Source: Elusimicrobiales bacterium
GTDB taxonomy: Bacteria > Elusimicrobiota > Elusimicrobia > Elusimicrobiales > UBA9959
NCBI GenBank assembly: GCA_028713125.1
Contig: JAQTOU010000009.1
Location: 1-64,000, forward strand
Direction of reading: 5' to 3'
Length of the DNA: 64,000 nucleotides
Part shown: piece by piece, positions 8,739 to 16,379 of the stretch
How the letters are laid out: every line of letters starts with the position of its first letter
Position numbering within the stretch: the first letter of the stretch is position 1
Made by a program: the position numbers and the translations under genes
Notes under the pieces: model-generated
Told to the model about the DNA's origin: nothing
What the model saw: the letters and a program-made list of their open reading frames with translations, nothing else
Databases searched by the model: none

Positions 8739-10118
8739 GTGAAAATATTCCCCGCCATTACGCTAGCACTGGCGCTTTGCGCCGGCAGGGCGCATGGAGG
8801 GCTTTTCCCTAAAAACGCCTTCAGCGACGATGCCAGGGGCCTGACCGGCGCCCAGTTCCTTAAAGTCCCCCCGTCCGCCAGGTTCTCGGCGCTCGCGGGC
8901 TCGGGCCTGGCGCTGGGCGGCGCCGACGCTTTCTTCCTTAATCCGGCCGGAACTATAGGGGCGGGCCGCTCCGTTAGGGTCTCCTATGAGTCGCTGCTGG
9001 AAGCCTCGTCGCGCACGGGCATGGTTTTCTCCAGGCCTTCGGGCCGGGGCGTACTTTCCGCCGGGCTGCTTTATAATAACTTTACACCCGGGCTTGAGAA
9101 GCTGGACGGTTCCGGCGGCGGGACGGGGGCTGAGATCACGGCTTATGACGCCGCGATGGGCGCGGGCTGGGCGAGCCGGCACGGCTGGGTGGATTTCGGC
9201 TTCGTGCTTAAAATTATAAAGTCCCGCCTGGCCGAGGCCTCCGGGACTTCTGCGGCGCTGGACGCGGGGCTCGTCTTCAGGGAGCCGCTTCCCTCGCGCA
9301 CCGAGATGGCCATTGCCGTCCGCAATTTCGGCCCACCGATCAAGGTCGGTTCGGAAAAGGCCCCGCTCCCGTTCGAGCTGGCCGGCGGGCTCAAGTGGAA
9401 GTACACCCCGGATTTCAGCATCCTCATCGAGGGCCGGGTGCCCTGCGACCATGCGCCTTACCTGTCCTTCGCCGGGGAATGGTTCCTGCCCTATTCGGCT
9501 TGGTCCGGCCTGTCCCTGCGCTCGGGTCTCAACTTCAAAAATTACGACGACCACGGCTTCATGGGCGCTTTCGCCGGAGGCTTCGGCCTCAAGCTCGGGG
9601 CGGCTTCTATCGATTACGCTTTCTCCCCCTACGGAGAACTTGGCGCCGCGCACCGTGTGACGGCCGGCCTGGCCTGGGGCGGCGGCGCGGCGGTAACGCC
9701 TCCCGACGTCCCGGCGCTTCCCGTGAAAGCCGGGCTCGCGGTGGCCGCTTTTACCGGGGAAGCCGGCGTGACGGAGACCGAGGCCGCGGTGGTGAGGAAC
9801 CTGCTGGAGGCCGAGCTCGGCAAGACCGGCAGCTTCAGGCTGGTAGAGCGGGCGAGGCTGGATTTTATACTCGAGGAAAACAAAATTTTATATTCCGGCC
9901 TTTCCGAAGAAAAATCGGCGGCTGAGCTCGGCAGGGTTTCCGGGGCGGACCTGGCCGTCTTCGGGTCCGTCGGCAGGGATAAGGACGGCTACCGGATCAC
10001 CGCGCGCCTGGTAGGCTCCTCTTCGGGGATCGTCCTGCGCACCGAGACCGCCGTCGCCGCGGAGGATTATTTATTCCGGGACGCCGCGCGCCGGCTGGCG
10101 GCGGCCATTTCAAAGTAA
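8739..10118 (+). CDS. Outer-membrane barrel (PorV/TraF-like) fused to a CsgG/LpoB-like domain
   Basis: A 459-residue secreted protein starting at GTG 8739, 7 bases after the preceding gene. It has an N-terminal signal peptide (about 1-20, ending near GRAHGG), then a region of alternating beta strands (about 25-310) that begins with the QFLKVPPSARFSALAGSG and FFLNPAG motifs typical of PorV/TraF-like outer-membrane proteins. From about 325 to the end comes a domain starting VAAFTG and containing LVERARLDFILEE and VFGSVGR, the pattern of CsgG/LpoB-type lipoprotein domains. The two families are usually separate proteins, so the fusion is notable. It could couple an outer-membrane channel or anchor to a periplasmic assembly factor; no client is visible. 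Confidence 0.8.
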   Translation: MKIFPAITLALALCAGRAHGGLFPKNAFSDDARGLTGAQFLKVPPSARFSALAGSGLALGGADAFFLNPAGTIGAGRSVRVSYESLLEASSRTGMVFSRPSGRGVLSAGLLYNNFTPGLEKLDGSGGGTGAEITAYDAAMGAGWASRHGWVDFGFVLKIIKSRLAEASGTSAALDAGLVFREPLPSRTEMAIAVRNFGPPIKVGSEKAPLPFELAGGLKWKYTPDFSILIEGRVPCDHAPYLSFAGEWFLPYSAWSGLSLRSGLNFKNYDDHGFMGAFAGGFGLKLGAASIDYAFSPYGELGAAHRVTAGLAWGGGAAVTPPDVPALPVKAGLAVAAFTGEAGVTETEAAVVRNLLEAELGKTGSFRLVERARLDFILEENKILYSGLSEEKSAAELGRVSGADLAVFGSVGRDKDGYRITARLVGSSSGIVLRTETAVAAEDYLFRDAARRLAAAISK

Positions 10119-10610
10119 CTACTTTTCCTCAAGCATCTTGACGCGCCACGCGTTCCTTACCGCCGGGTCCAGCTTGGCCGCCATCCTGGCCGCCGCGAGG
10201 GCCTTATCCTTTTCTCCCAGCTTCTCGTACACTTCGCTCAGGCGCTCGAAATAGGCCGCGTTCGCCGGGTCATTCGCCACATACCGCTCAAGCAGGCGGG
10301 CCTCGGCGCGCTGGCGGCGGCTGACCTTGGCCGCGCGGGCTTTATAGGCGGTTTCTTTGTATATCCCGAAGGTGCCCAGGCATGCCAGCAGGGCCAGGTC
10401 GTAGAACAAGGCGGAAGCGGGCCAGGCCATGATCACGATCGTATTAGTGAAGTAAACCATCATCCCCACCAGGGATGCGACGAGGAAGGCGTCGGTGAAA
10501 GAGAACGAGCCCTGTCCGTATTTCTTTTCTCTTCGCTCCAGTACCCACACCAGCGCCCAGGCATAAGCCAGCGCGAAAACGATGCAATAAACCGTTATCA
10601 ATATGACCAT
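10119..10610 (-). CDS. Membrane protein with a C-terminal TPR-like region
   Basis: A 163-residue protein with a hydrophobic N-terminal helix (MVILITVYC...), two more hydrophobic segments near 48-85, and a C-terminal TPR-like helical pair (about 115-155) with LLERYVANDPANAAYFERL followed by a basic-acidic helix. The frame is open to 10718, but ATG 10610 is chosen because it forms a TGATG junction with the inositol monophosphatase stop, the upstream part would lie inside that gene, and the TM helix starts right at this Met. It is the last gene of the leftward kinase-phosphatase-TPR operon. Function unknown; TPR regions usually mediate protein contacts. Confidence 0.75.
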   Translation of the reverse strand: MVILITVYCIVFALAYAWALVWVLERREKKYGQGSFSFTDAFLVASLVGMMVYFTNTIVIMAWPASALFYDLALLACLGTFGIYKETAYKARAAKVSRRQRAEARLLERYVANDPANAAYFERLSEVYEKLGEKDKALAAARMAAKLDPAVRNAWRVKMLEEK

Positions 10611-11404
10611 CAGCGGTTTTCCGCCGCCAGCCTTCTTTTTATCAGGCGCAGCATCGGGGCGTGCAGAAGGCCGTTGGTGGCCAGGGTCTGGGACCCCATG
10701 TCCGGGCCGACCGCCCATGGCCCGCCGGCGAAATCGGTCACGCGGCCGCCGGCCTCCTCGACGATAAGTTTGCCGGCCGCCACGTCCCAGGGCTTCAGGC
10801 CGAACTCCCAGTAGCCGTCGGTGCGGCCCGCCGCCAGCCAGCAGAAATCAAGCGAGGCCGCTCCCATGCGCCGCACGTCGTGTGACAGCTTCATGAATTC
10901 CGAAAAAAAGCCGCAGTAAAACCCGGCTTTTTCGGCGCGGTCGTAGCCGAAGCCGGTCACGAGCAGAGACTTTGAAAGTGAAGGGGTTTTTGAAACGGAC
11001 AGGCGCCTGCCGTTCACGAAGGCCCCGCGGCCTTTCCGCGCCAGGAAGAGTTCGCGCCTGAAGGGGTCGTAAACCCCCCCCGCTTTTATCTCCCCGTTCT
11101 CGGAAAAGCCTATCGAGACCGCGGCGACTGGGAAGCCGTGCGCGTAGTTGGTCGTCCCGTCGAGAGGATCGATTATCCAAAGGCGGCGGTTAGGCGTTTC
11201 TTTAACCGGGCTTTCCTCCGCCATGAAGCCGTCCGCCGGGAAGGCTTTGCTTATTATCCCTATGACCTTTTTCTGCGACGCCAGGTCCGCCTCGGTAAGC
11301 AGGTTGGCCCTGCCCTTCAGCCTGTAGGTGACCTTGCCGAATTTGGCCGCCAGCACGGCGCCGCCGGCCAGGGAGGCTTTTTTAAGGATCTCAAGTTCTT
11401 TCAT
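10610..11404 (-). CDS. Inositol monophosphatase family protein
   Basis: A 264-residue Mg-dependent phosphatase of the inositol monophosphatase/SuhB family. The two metal-binding signatures are seen: EES near residue 63 with IIDPLDGTTNYAHG (about 76-89), and KPWDVAAGKLIVEEAGG near 207-223. The substrate could be inositol phosphate, 3'-phosphoadenosine phosphate or another small phosphate ester; SuhB also acts in rRNA transcription in proteobacteria. Its start overlaps the stop of the upstream sugar-kinase-like gene by ATGA (11401-11404), and it overlaps the following TPR gene by one base, so the three genes form a tight leftward operon. The pairing with a sugar kinase hints at sugar phosphate metabolism. 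Confidence 0.93.
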   Translation of the reverse strand: MKELEILKKASLAGGAVLAAKFGKVTYRLKGRANLLTEADLASQKKVIGIISKAFPADGFMAEESPVKETPNRRLWIIDPLDGTTNYAHGFPVAAVSIGFSENGEIKAGGVYDPFRRELFLARKGRGAFVNGRRLSVSKTPSLSKSLLVTGFGYDRAEKAGFYCGFFSEFMKLSHDVRRMGAASLDFCWLAAGRTDGYWEFGLKPWDVAAGKLIVEEAGGRVTDFAGGPWAVGPDMGSQTLATNGLLHAPMLRLIKRRLAAENR

Positions 11405-12213
11405 ATTTTACGCAGGGCTATCCGCGCCGCCGCCTCTTCCGCCGGTATCTGAGCTTCTACGAAAACGACTTTGCGCCCGCCCAGCGCTCTCCGCGCCGCT
11501 TTTATAAAGCCGTTCCTGAAATGGAAATTAGCGATAAGCCCGCCGGCAAGCGCGACTTTTACAGCGCCTTTTCCCTTCCCCGCGGCGTCTTTCAGCAGGC
11601 CCGCAAGTTCCTCCTGGGCTTTGGCGGCGAGCTCTGAGGAAGGCCCGTGCCCGTCCAGGGCGAGGAGCAGCAGTTTTTTCGCGTAAGCGGCGGAGCGCCC
11701 GTGGCCCATTTTCCCGGCCTCGTGAAGTCGTCCGCGCATCTTCAGGTATTGCCGGCCCAGCCAGCGCCCGGAGCCCGGATCGCCGGAGGCGGGGTTGTGC
11801 CCGCCGGTTTTCTTAAAACACCCCGGCTTTCCTCTGAATACCACCGCGCCGGTCCCGGCTATCAGAAGCATACCCTCTTTGCCGCGGAAAGCGGCGTAAT
11901 GCGCGGCCTCGGCGTCGGAAATTACGTCTGCCAGGCCGAGCCTGCCTTTCAGCGCTTTGAAAAGGAAAGTCTTTTTCCAGGGGCGGCTGAAAGCGCCCCT
12001 GGTCGCTATCACCAGCGGAGCGGCGGCCCCCCCGGGCCAGCCCGAAACCAGGGGTATAAGTTTCTTTGGAAGGGAGCGCAGCGGGGCCGTGCGGAAGCGG
12101 GCCGCCTTAAGCGGGCGCAGGAGGGCGTCAAAAGCGGCCACTCGCGTCCAGGTTCCTCCCCTGTCCACGCCTATGCACGCTAGCCCTTTAGCTGATTTTG
12201 CCGGTTTTTTCAT
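11401..12213 (-). CDS. BadF/N-acetylglucosamine kinase-type ATPase
   Basis: A 270-residue ASKHA-fold protein. The first phosphate loop is GVDRGGTWTRVAAFD (about 15-29), the second is IAGTGAVVF, and GDPGSGRWLG matches the GDEGSG-type motif of N-acetylglucosamine kinase/BadF proteins with a Pro replacing the acidic residue. A late ALAGGLIANF segment is the adenosine-contact region. The likely reaction is ATP-dependent phosphorylation of an amino sugar, but BadF-type proteins also activate radical enzymes, and no such enzyme is nearby. It is the first gene of the leftward operon with an inositol monophosphatase and a TPR membrane protein, divergent from the EIIA gene. Confidence 0.8.
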   Translation of the reverse strand: MKKPAKSAKGLACIGVDRGGTWTRVAAFDALLRPLKAARFRTAPLRSLPKKLIPLVSGWPGGAAAPLVIATRGAFSRPWKKTFLFKALKGRLGLADVISDAEAAHYAAFRGKEGMLLIAGTGAVVFRGKPGCFKKTGGHNPASGDPGSGRWLGRQYLKMRGRLHEAGKMGHGRSAAYAKKLLLLALDGHGPSSELAAKAQEELAGLLKDAAGKGKGAVKVALAGGLIANFHFRNGFIKAARRALGGRKVVFVEAQIPAEEAAARIALRKI

Positions 12214-12227
12214 CGCGCTTTCGCTTC

Positions 12228-12257
12228 TTGACGACGGGAACTTTTAAATGATATCAT
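12228..12257 (+). promoter_or_regulatory. Sigma-70-type promoter TTGACG-N18-TATCAT for the EIIA gene
   Basis: TTGACG at 12228-12233 and TATCAT at 12252-12257 are separated by 18 bases. The -10 is embedded in the perfect palindrome ATGATATCAT at 12248-12257. Transcription would begin near 12264, just before GTG 12267, leaving almost no leader. Confidence 0.55.
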
Positions 12258-12266
12258 ATAAGCACA

Positions 12267-12749
12267 GTGACAGTCCTTATGATCAGACAGCCGGACGGCG
12301 TAAGCCTCGCAGCCCTAATTACCCAAGAAAACGTGGTTTTCCTGGAGGGAAAGCCCTCTAAAGAAGAAGCCGTGCGCCAGCTTACGGAGAGGATCCTGCC
12401 GCAGGTCAGCGAGATAATCCCCCGCAAGGCCCTTTTTGACAGGGTGGCCGAGGTCGAAAAGCTTAACCCGGTGCTTGAAAGCGGCTTTTACATCCCCCAC
12501 GCCAAGTTCCCGGACCTGGACACCTTCCATGCCGTGCTTGGGATACTGCCTGAGGGCTTTGTAGATCCTGGTACCGGGACCACCGTGAAAGCGGCGCTCC
12601 TGCTTCTTTCCCCTCATAAGCCCGCTTTTTTCCAGCGCCACCTTAATATACTTTCGCTCCTTTGCCAGACCTTCCAGCCTGAACTGGTAGAGAAACTCGC
12701 CGCCCTGAAAGACCCCGCCGCCGTCATCGCCCTCTTACAGGGAAAATAA
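12267..12749 (+). CDS. PTS EIIA type-2 (fructose/nitrogen type) domain protein
   Basis: A 160-residue stand-alone EIIA domain. The phosphorylatable His is H78 in GFYIPHAK, matching the G-x-AIPHA motif of EIIA-Fru/PtsN proteins; the rest of the fold (LTERILPQVSEI, LNILSLLCQ) also fits. No HPr, EI or membrane IIBC gene is in the window, so a regulatory role like PtsN is more likely than sugar import. GTG 12267 is annotated; ATG 12279 in the same frame is an alternative that removes four residues. Neither has a ribosome site. The gene is followed 78 bases later by an APC permease with a universal-stress-like cytoplasmic domain, which could be a regulatory target. Confidence 0.88.
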   Translation: MTVLMIRQPDGVSLAALITQENVVFLEGKPSKEEAVRQLTERILPQVSEIIPRKALFDRVAEVEKLNPVLESGFYIPHAKFPDLDTFHAVLGILPEGFVDPGTGTTVKAALLLLSPHKPAFFQRHLNILSLLCQTFQPELVEKLAALKDPAAVIALLQGK

Positions 12750-12815
12750 TCTTTTTATCCGCGGCCCCCGGCTTCCTTTTTGCCCCGGCCGTTTCCGTTG
12801 CTATCTTTAAACAGA

Positions 12816-12821
12816 TATAAT
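12816..12821 (+). promoter_or_regulatory. -10 box TATAAT six bases before the permease start
   Basis: A perfect TATAAT ends six bases before ATG 12828, with no Shine-Dalgarno sequence between. This geometry places the transcription start on the start codon and suggests a leaderless mRNA. No strong -35 is visible. Confidence 0.5.
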
Positions 12822-12827
12822 TAATAT

Positions 12828-14831
12828 ATGGTAGTAAATCCCAAATTCAAGCAGGTCTTCGTACTGAGCACCGCGATGCTCAGCTTCATCTCTTTCTGGA
12901 AGGCCGCCTCCATCGTGCTTTGCGACTTCGGTTCCAGCGCCTATTACGCGGGCGGCATAGCCATGAACGCCTTCGGCCCGGCTTTCCCCTGGTTCATAAT
13001 GGGAGTTATGCTTTTCTCCGGGCTGATGCTGGGGGTCTATACCGAGTCCTGCATAATGTTCGTGCGCGGCGGCGTCTATGTAGTAGTCCGCGAAGCCATG
13101 GGCAAGGTCATGGCCAAACTGTCCGTTTCAGCCCTCGTTTTCGACTATGCCCTGACCGGCCCTATCAGCTCGGTCACCGCGGGCCTGTATCTCGGCAGTT
13201 TGCTGGAGAACCTGCTCCCCCTGCTGCATATCAACTGGCATGTGCCGGGCAGGACTTTCGCCGTGGTTTTCGCCCTCCTGGTCACCGCCTATTTCTGGCT
13301 CGAGAATATCCGGGGCATCGAGGAATCGGCCGACAATAACCTGAAGATCATAAGTTTCGTGGCCGTCGTGGCCGTGATCCTTATCGCCTGGTCGGGCTTT
13401 ACTTTATATTCCAGGGGTTTTACCCTCCCCCCGTTCAGGCCTGTTTTCAGCGAGGCCGCTCTCGGTTGGACCGTTAATTTCCCCTGGCTGAGGACGGCCG
13501 GCCTGATAGGCCTCGTGATGGCTTTCGGTCATTCCATCCTGGCGCTGAGCGGCCTTGAAACCCTGGCCCAGGTCTACAGGGAAATAGAAGACCCTAAGGT
13601 GCAGAACCTTAAGAAAGCCGTCGTGGTGATCTTCCTTTTCAGCGTTTTCTTCACCGGCCTCCTCACTTTTATCTCCGCGCTGATAATTCCGGGAGACCTG
13701 ATAGCCGGCAAATACGCCGACAATCTCCTGAGCGGCCTCGCGCTGGAGCTTAACGGCCCTTACTGGGGGCGCCTCGGCATGCAGATCGCCGTCGTGGTTT
13801 CAGGCGTCCTGATGCTGGTCGGCGCGGTCAATACCTCATTCGTCGGCGCTAACGGCGTCCTGAACCGCGTGGCGGAGGACGGCATACTCCACGACTGGTT
13901 CCGCCACCTGCACAAGAAGTACGGGACCACCTACAGGATAGTCAATATAATCGCGCTGATACAGGCGCTGATAATCCTGGTCTCGGGCGGCAATATCTTC
14001 CTGCTGGGCGAGGCCTACGCTTTCGGCGTCCTCGTGAGCATGACCTTCAATACCGCCTCGATGATCATCCTCCGCTTCAAGCACAGGGAGGAGGAGCGCG
14101 AATGGATGTTCCCGCTTAATTTCAAGTATAACAACGTCTACGTCCCGGTGGGGATGATGCTGGTCCTGCTGGTTCTTATTTCAGCCACGGGCATGAACCT
14201 TCTCACAAAAAAGATCGCCACTATCGGAGGCCTGCTTTTTACCGCGGTCTTCTACACCATCTTCCATGTCTCGGAAAAGATGAACGAGAAGAAGACGCGG
14301 CTGTACGCCCACGACGAGGATAACGACGAGAAAATGAATCTCCGCAGGGAGGCGGACATCCACACCGTGGTCCCGGAGCTTACCAAGGCCCACCGGGTCC
14401 TGGTGCCGGTGCGGAACCCGAACAATCTGGTGCACCTGGCTTCGGTCCTTGAAACAGTGGAGGACGCGGATACCGATATCATAGTCCTCAGCGCCAAGAT
14501 CTCCAAAGGCATCCAGTCGGGCGGCGAGACCATGTCGGACGAGGACAGGGAGGTCTTCAGCGCGGTGGTCCTGCTGGCGGAAAAGTACGGCAAGACCGTG
14601 AAGCCTATCTTCGTTTTTTCCAACGACCCGTTCTACTCCATGGCCCAGGTGGCGCAGGCCGCCGCCGTCGACGAGATAGTGATGGGCGTGTCGGGCTCCA
14701 GCGGCGCCGAGATCCAGCTGGAGCGGCTGGCCATGGCCTGGGGCATGCTTAAGAAGGCCGACGCCCCCGCCAAACCGGTGCTGGCCAGGGTGGTCTGGGA
14801 AGGCCGGCAGATGACGTACCAGCTTTCGTAA
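12828..14831 (+). CDS. APC-superfamily amino-acid permease with C-terminal USP-like domain
   Basis: A 667-residue inner-membrane transporter. About twelve hydrophobic segments fill residues 10-490, with the early unwound-helix region and FGHSILALSGLETLAQVYREIEDP in the middle typical of APC-type amino-acid/polyamine transporters. The cytoplasmic tail (about 520-667) holds a universal-stress-protein-like alpha/beta domain starting HRVLVPVRNP and ending with VDEIVMGVSGSSGAE. Such tails are regulatory and may bind nucleotide in related APC and cation transporters. Substrate cannot be named. It follows the lone EIIA gene and precedes def by 21 bases, so read-through into the def-fmt operon is possible. 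The start is ATG 12828, with no ribosome site but a -10 box immediately upstream. Confidence 0.9.
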   Translation: MVVNPKFKQVFVLSTAMLSFISFWKAASIVLCDFGSSAYYAGGIAMNAFGPAFPWFIMGVMLFSGLMLGVYTESCIMFVRGGVYVVVREAMGKVMAKLSVSALVFDYALTGPISSVTAGLYLGSLLENLLPLLHINWHVPGRTFAVVFALLVTAYFWLENIRGIEESADNNLKIISFVAVVAVILIAWSGFTLYSRGFTLPPFRPVFSEAALGWTVNFPWLRTAGLIGLVMAFGHSILALSGLETLAQVYREIEDPKVQNLKKAVVVIFLFSVFFTGLLTFISALIIPGDLIAGKYADNLLSGLALELNGPYWGRLGMQIAVVVSGVLMLVGAVNTSFVGANGVLNRVAEDGILHDWFRHLHKKYGTTYRIVNIIALIQALIILVSGGNIFLLGEAYAFGVLVSMTFNTASMIILRFKHREEEREWMFPLNFKYNNVYVPVGMMLVLLVLISATGMNLLTKKIATIGGLLFTAVFYTIFHVSEKMNEKKTRLYAHDEDNDEKMNLRREADIHTVVPELTKAHRVLVPVRNPNNLVHLASVLETVEDADTDIIVLSAKISKGIQSGGETMSDEDREVFSAVVLLAEKYGKTVKPIFVFSNDPFYSMAQVAQAAAVDEIVMGVSGSSGAEIQLERLAMAWGMLKKADAPAKPVLARVVWEGRQMTYQLS

Positions 14832-14852
14832 AACAATGAACGTGAGGTTTAT

Positions 14853-15398
14853 ATGGCAATAAAAAGGATCTGCAAATACGGCGAAAAGATACTCGAGAAA
14901 AAAACCAGGAAGATCAATTTCGACGAACTTAAAAAAAATCTGCCTGCCATCCTGGTGGACATGTTCGATACCATGGACGCGGTGGGAGGCATAGGGCTTG
15001 CCGCGAACCAGATAGGCCTCGATCTGCGACTGGCCGTGATAAAGATAAAGCGCGAAGACGAGGAGCCGCTCAGCATAGTCATCATCAACCCGGAGATCGT
15101 GGAGAAGTCCGGCACGCTTTACGAGGAGGAGGGCTGCCTTTCCTTCCCGGGCCTCTTCGCCAGGATCCGCCGCACCGCCAAGGTCAAGATGCGCGCCATC
15201 AACGAGAAGGGCATGCCGATAGAGATAACCGCTGAAGGTCTTTTCGCGAAGGCCGTGCAGCACGAGCTCGACCACCTGGACGGGGAGGTCTTCATCAACC
15301 GCCTCCCGCTGATGTCCCGCCTCAAGCTCAAGCCCGCCCTCATAAAGCTTAAGTCCCAGTGGAAAAAAATAGACGAGAGCAAGATGAAGCCGATGTGA
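14853..15398 (+). CDS. def: Peptide deformylase
   Basis: A 181-residue enzyme that removes the formyl group from the N-terminal Met of new proteins. All three signature motifs are present: GIGLAANQ (about 47-53), EGCLS with the metal ligand C95, and HELDH with metal ligands H137 and H141 and catalytic E138. A positively charged C-terminal tail follows. It lies 4 bases before fmt, the usual partner that adds the formyl group to initiator tRNA, so the pair is co-expressed. A weak GTGAGG ribosome site precedes ATG 14853. Length and motifs are normal for the family. Confidence 0.97.
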   Translation: MAIKRICKYGEKILEKKTRKINFDELKKNLPAILVDMFDTMDAVGGIGLAANQIGLDLRLAVIKIKREDEEPLSIVIINPEIVEKSGTLYEEEGCLSFPGLFARIRRTAKVKMRAINEKGMPIEITAEGLFAKAVQHELDHLDGEVFINRLPLMSRLKLKPALIKLKSQWKKIDESKMKPM

Positions 15399-15402
15399 CA
15401 GA

Positions 15403-16350
15403 ATGGCCAAACTGAAAATAGTTTTTCTCGGCACGCCCGAGATCGCCTGCGGTTTCCTCAGGCGCCTCGCGGCCTCTGGCCAGGAGCTCGCCGGCGTCGT
15501 CTCGCAGCCGGACCGGCCCGTCGGGCGCGGCCTTAAGCTCTCCCGCGCGCCGGTCAGCGCGCTGGCGGAGGAGCTGGGTTACAGAACTTTCAGGCCCGCT
15601 ACGAAGCAGGAGCTTCACGCCGTCATCTCGGAGCTGAAACCGGACCTCTGCGTAGTGGTGGCTTACGGCCGCCTTATCCCCGCGGAGACCCTGGCTTTGG
15701 CGCGCTACGGGTTCCTTAACGTGCACTTTTCGCTGCTCCCTAAATACCGCGGCGCGGCCCCGGTGCAGTGGGCCCTTATTAAAGGCGAGAAAACCACCGG
15801 CGTCACGCTGTTCTGGCTGGACGAAGGCATGGACACCGGCCCGGTCTTTCTTCGCCGTGAAGAGCGGGTCCTGGAGTCCGACGACGCGGTCTCGCTTTTC
15901 GGGCGGCTTTCGGCCTGCGGGACAGGCCTTTTGGACGAGGGGCTGAGAAAGATCCTGGCGGGTGAGATCATACGCGAGCCGCAGACAGGCGAGGCTTCCG
16001 CGGCCCCCAAGCTTTCTTCGGATCTCGCCCTGCTCGATTTTTCCCTTCCCGCGGCGGAATTGCTCGGAAAAGTGCGGGGGCTGGCCTGCGGTCCCAAACC
16101 GCGCTTCAGCCTCGGGCAGTCCGGGCGCAAGCTCGCCGTGCAGGTGCTGTCCGCGGCGCTGCCGGAGGCTCCTTCCGGTGACGGCCCGGCCGGCGCGGTG
16201 CTTTCCGTTGAGCCCGGCGGCGGCTTTATTGTAAAATGTGGCGTCGGGAGCCTGCTTGTAAGAACGGTCAAGCCCGAGGGGAAAAAAGAAATGCGGGGCT
16301 CGGATTTTCTGAACGGGCTGCGCCTCAAGCCGGGAGACATGCTCCGCTGA
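15403..16350 (+). CDS. fmt: Methionyl-tRNA formyltransferase
   Basis: A 315-residue enzyme that transfers a formyl group from 10-formyl-tetrahydrofolate to Met-tRNA(fMet). The N-terminal Rossmann part begins KIVFLGTPEIA, and the catalytic signature SLLPKYRGAAPVQWAL is seen near residues 109-124, with DTGPV after it. The C-terminal oligonucleotide-binding-like domain covers about 205-310. Directly preceded by def (4-base gap) and followed by a PASTA-domain protein 29 bases on. In many Firmicutes this locus continues with rsmB, a phosphatase, the PASTA kinase prkC, rsgA and rpe; here only the PASTA part and rpe remain. Confidence 0.97.
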   Translation: MAKLKIVFLGTPEIACGFLRRLAASGQELAGVVSQPDRPVGRGLKLSRAPVSALAEELGYRTFRPATKQELHAVISELKPDLCVVVAYGRLIPAETLALARYGFLNVHFSLLPKYRGAAPVQWALIKGEKTTGVTLFWLDEGMDTGPVFLRREERVLESDDAVSLFGRLSACGTGLLDEGLRKILAGEIIREPQTGEASAAPKLSSDLALLDFSLPAAELLGKVRGLACGPKPRFSLGQSGRKLAVQVLSAALPEAPSGDGPAGAVLSVEPGGGFIVKCGVGSLLVRTVKPEGKKEMRGSDFLNGLRLKPGDMLR

Positions 16351-16379
16351 ACGCGGGGGGTTTATAAGGAGATACTTCT

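Noticed and set aside
12237-12243. GGAACTT before the EIIA gene as another ECF promoter
   Set aside because: No GTCTAA or similar element follows 15 bases downstream; a sigma-70-type promoter explains the region.
14181-15434. A 417-codon leftward open frame
   Set aside because: Antisense to the permease tail and peptide deformylase. Composition is typical of a shadow.
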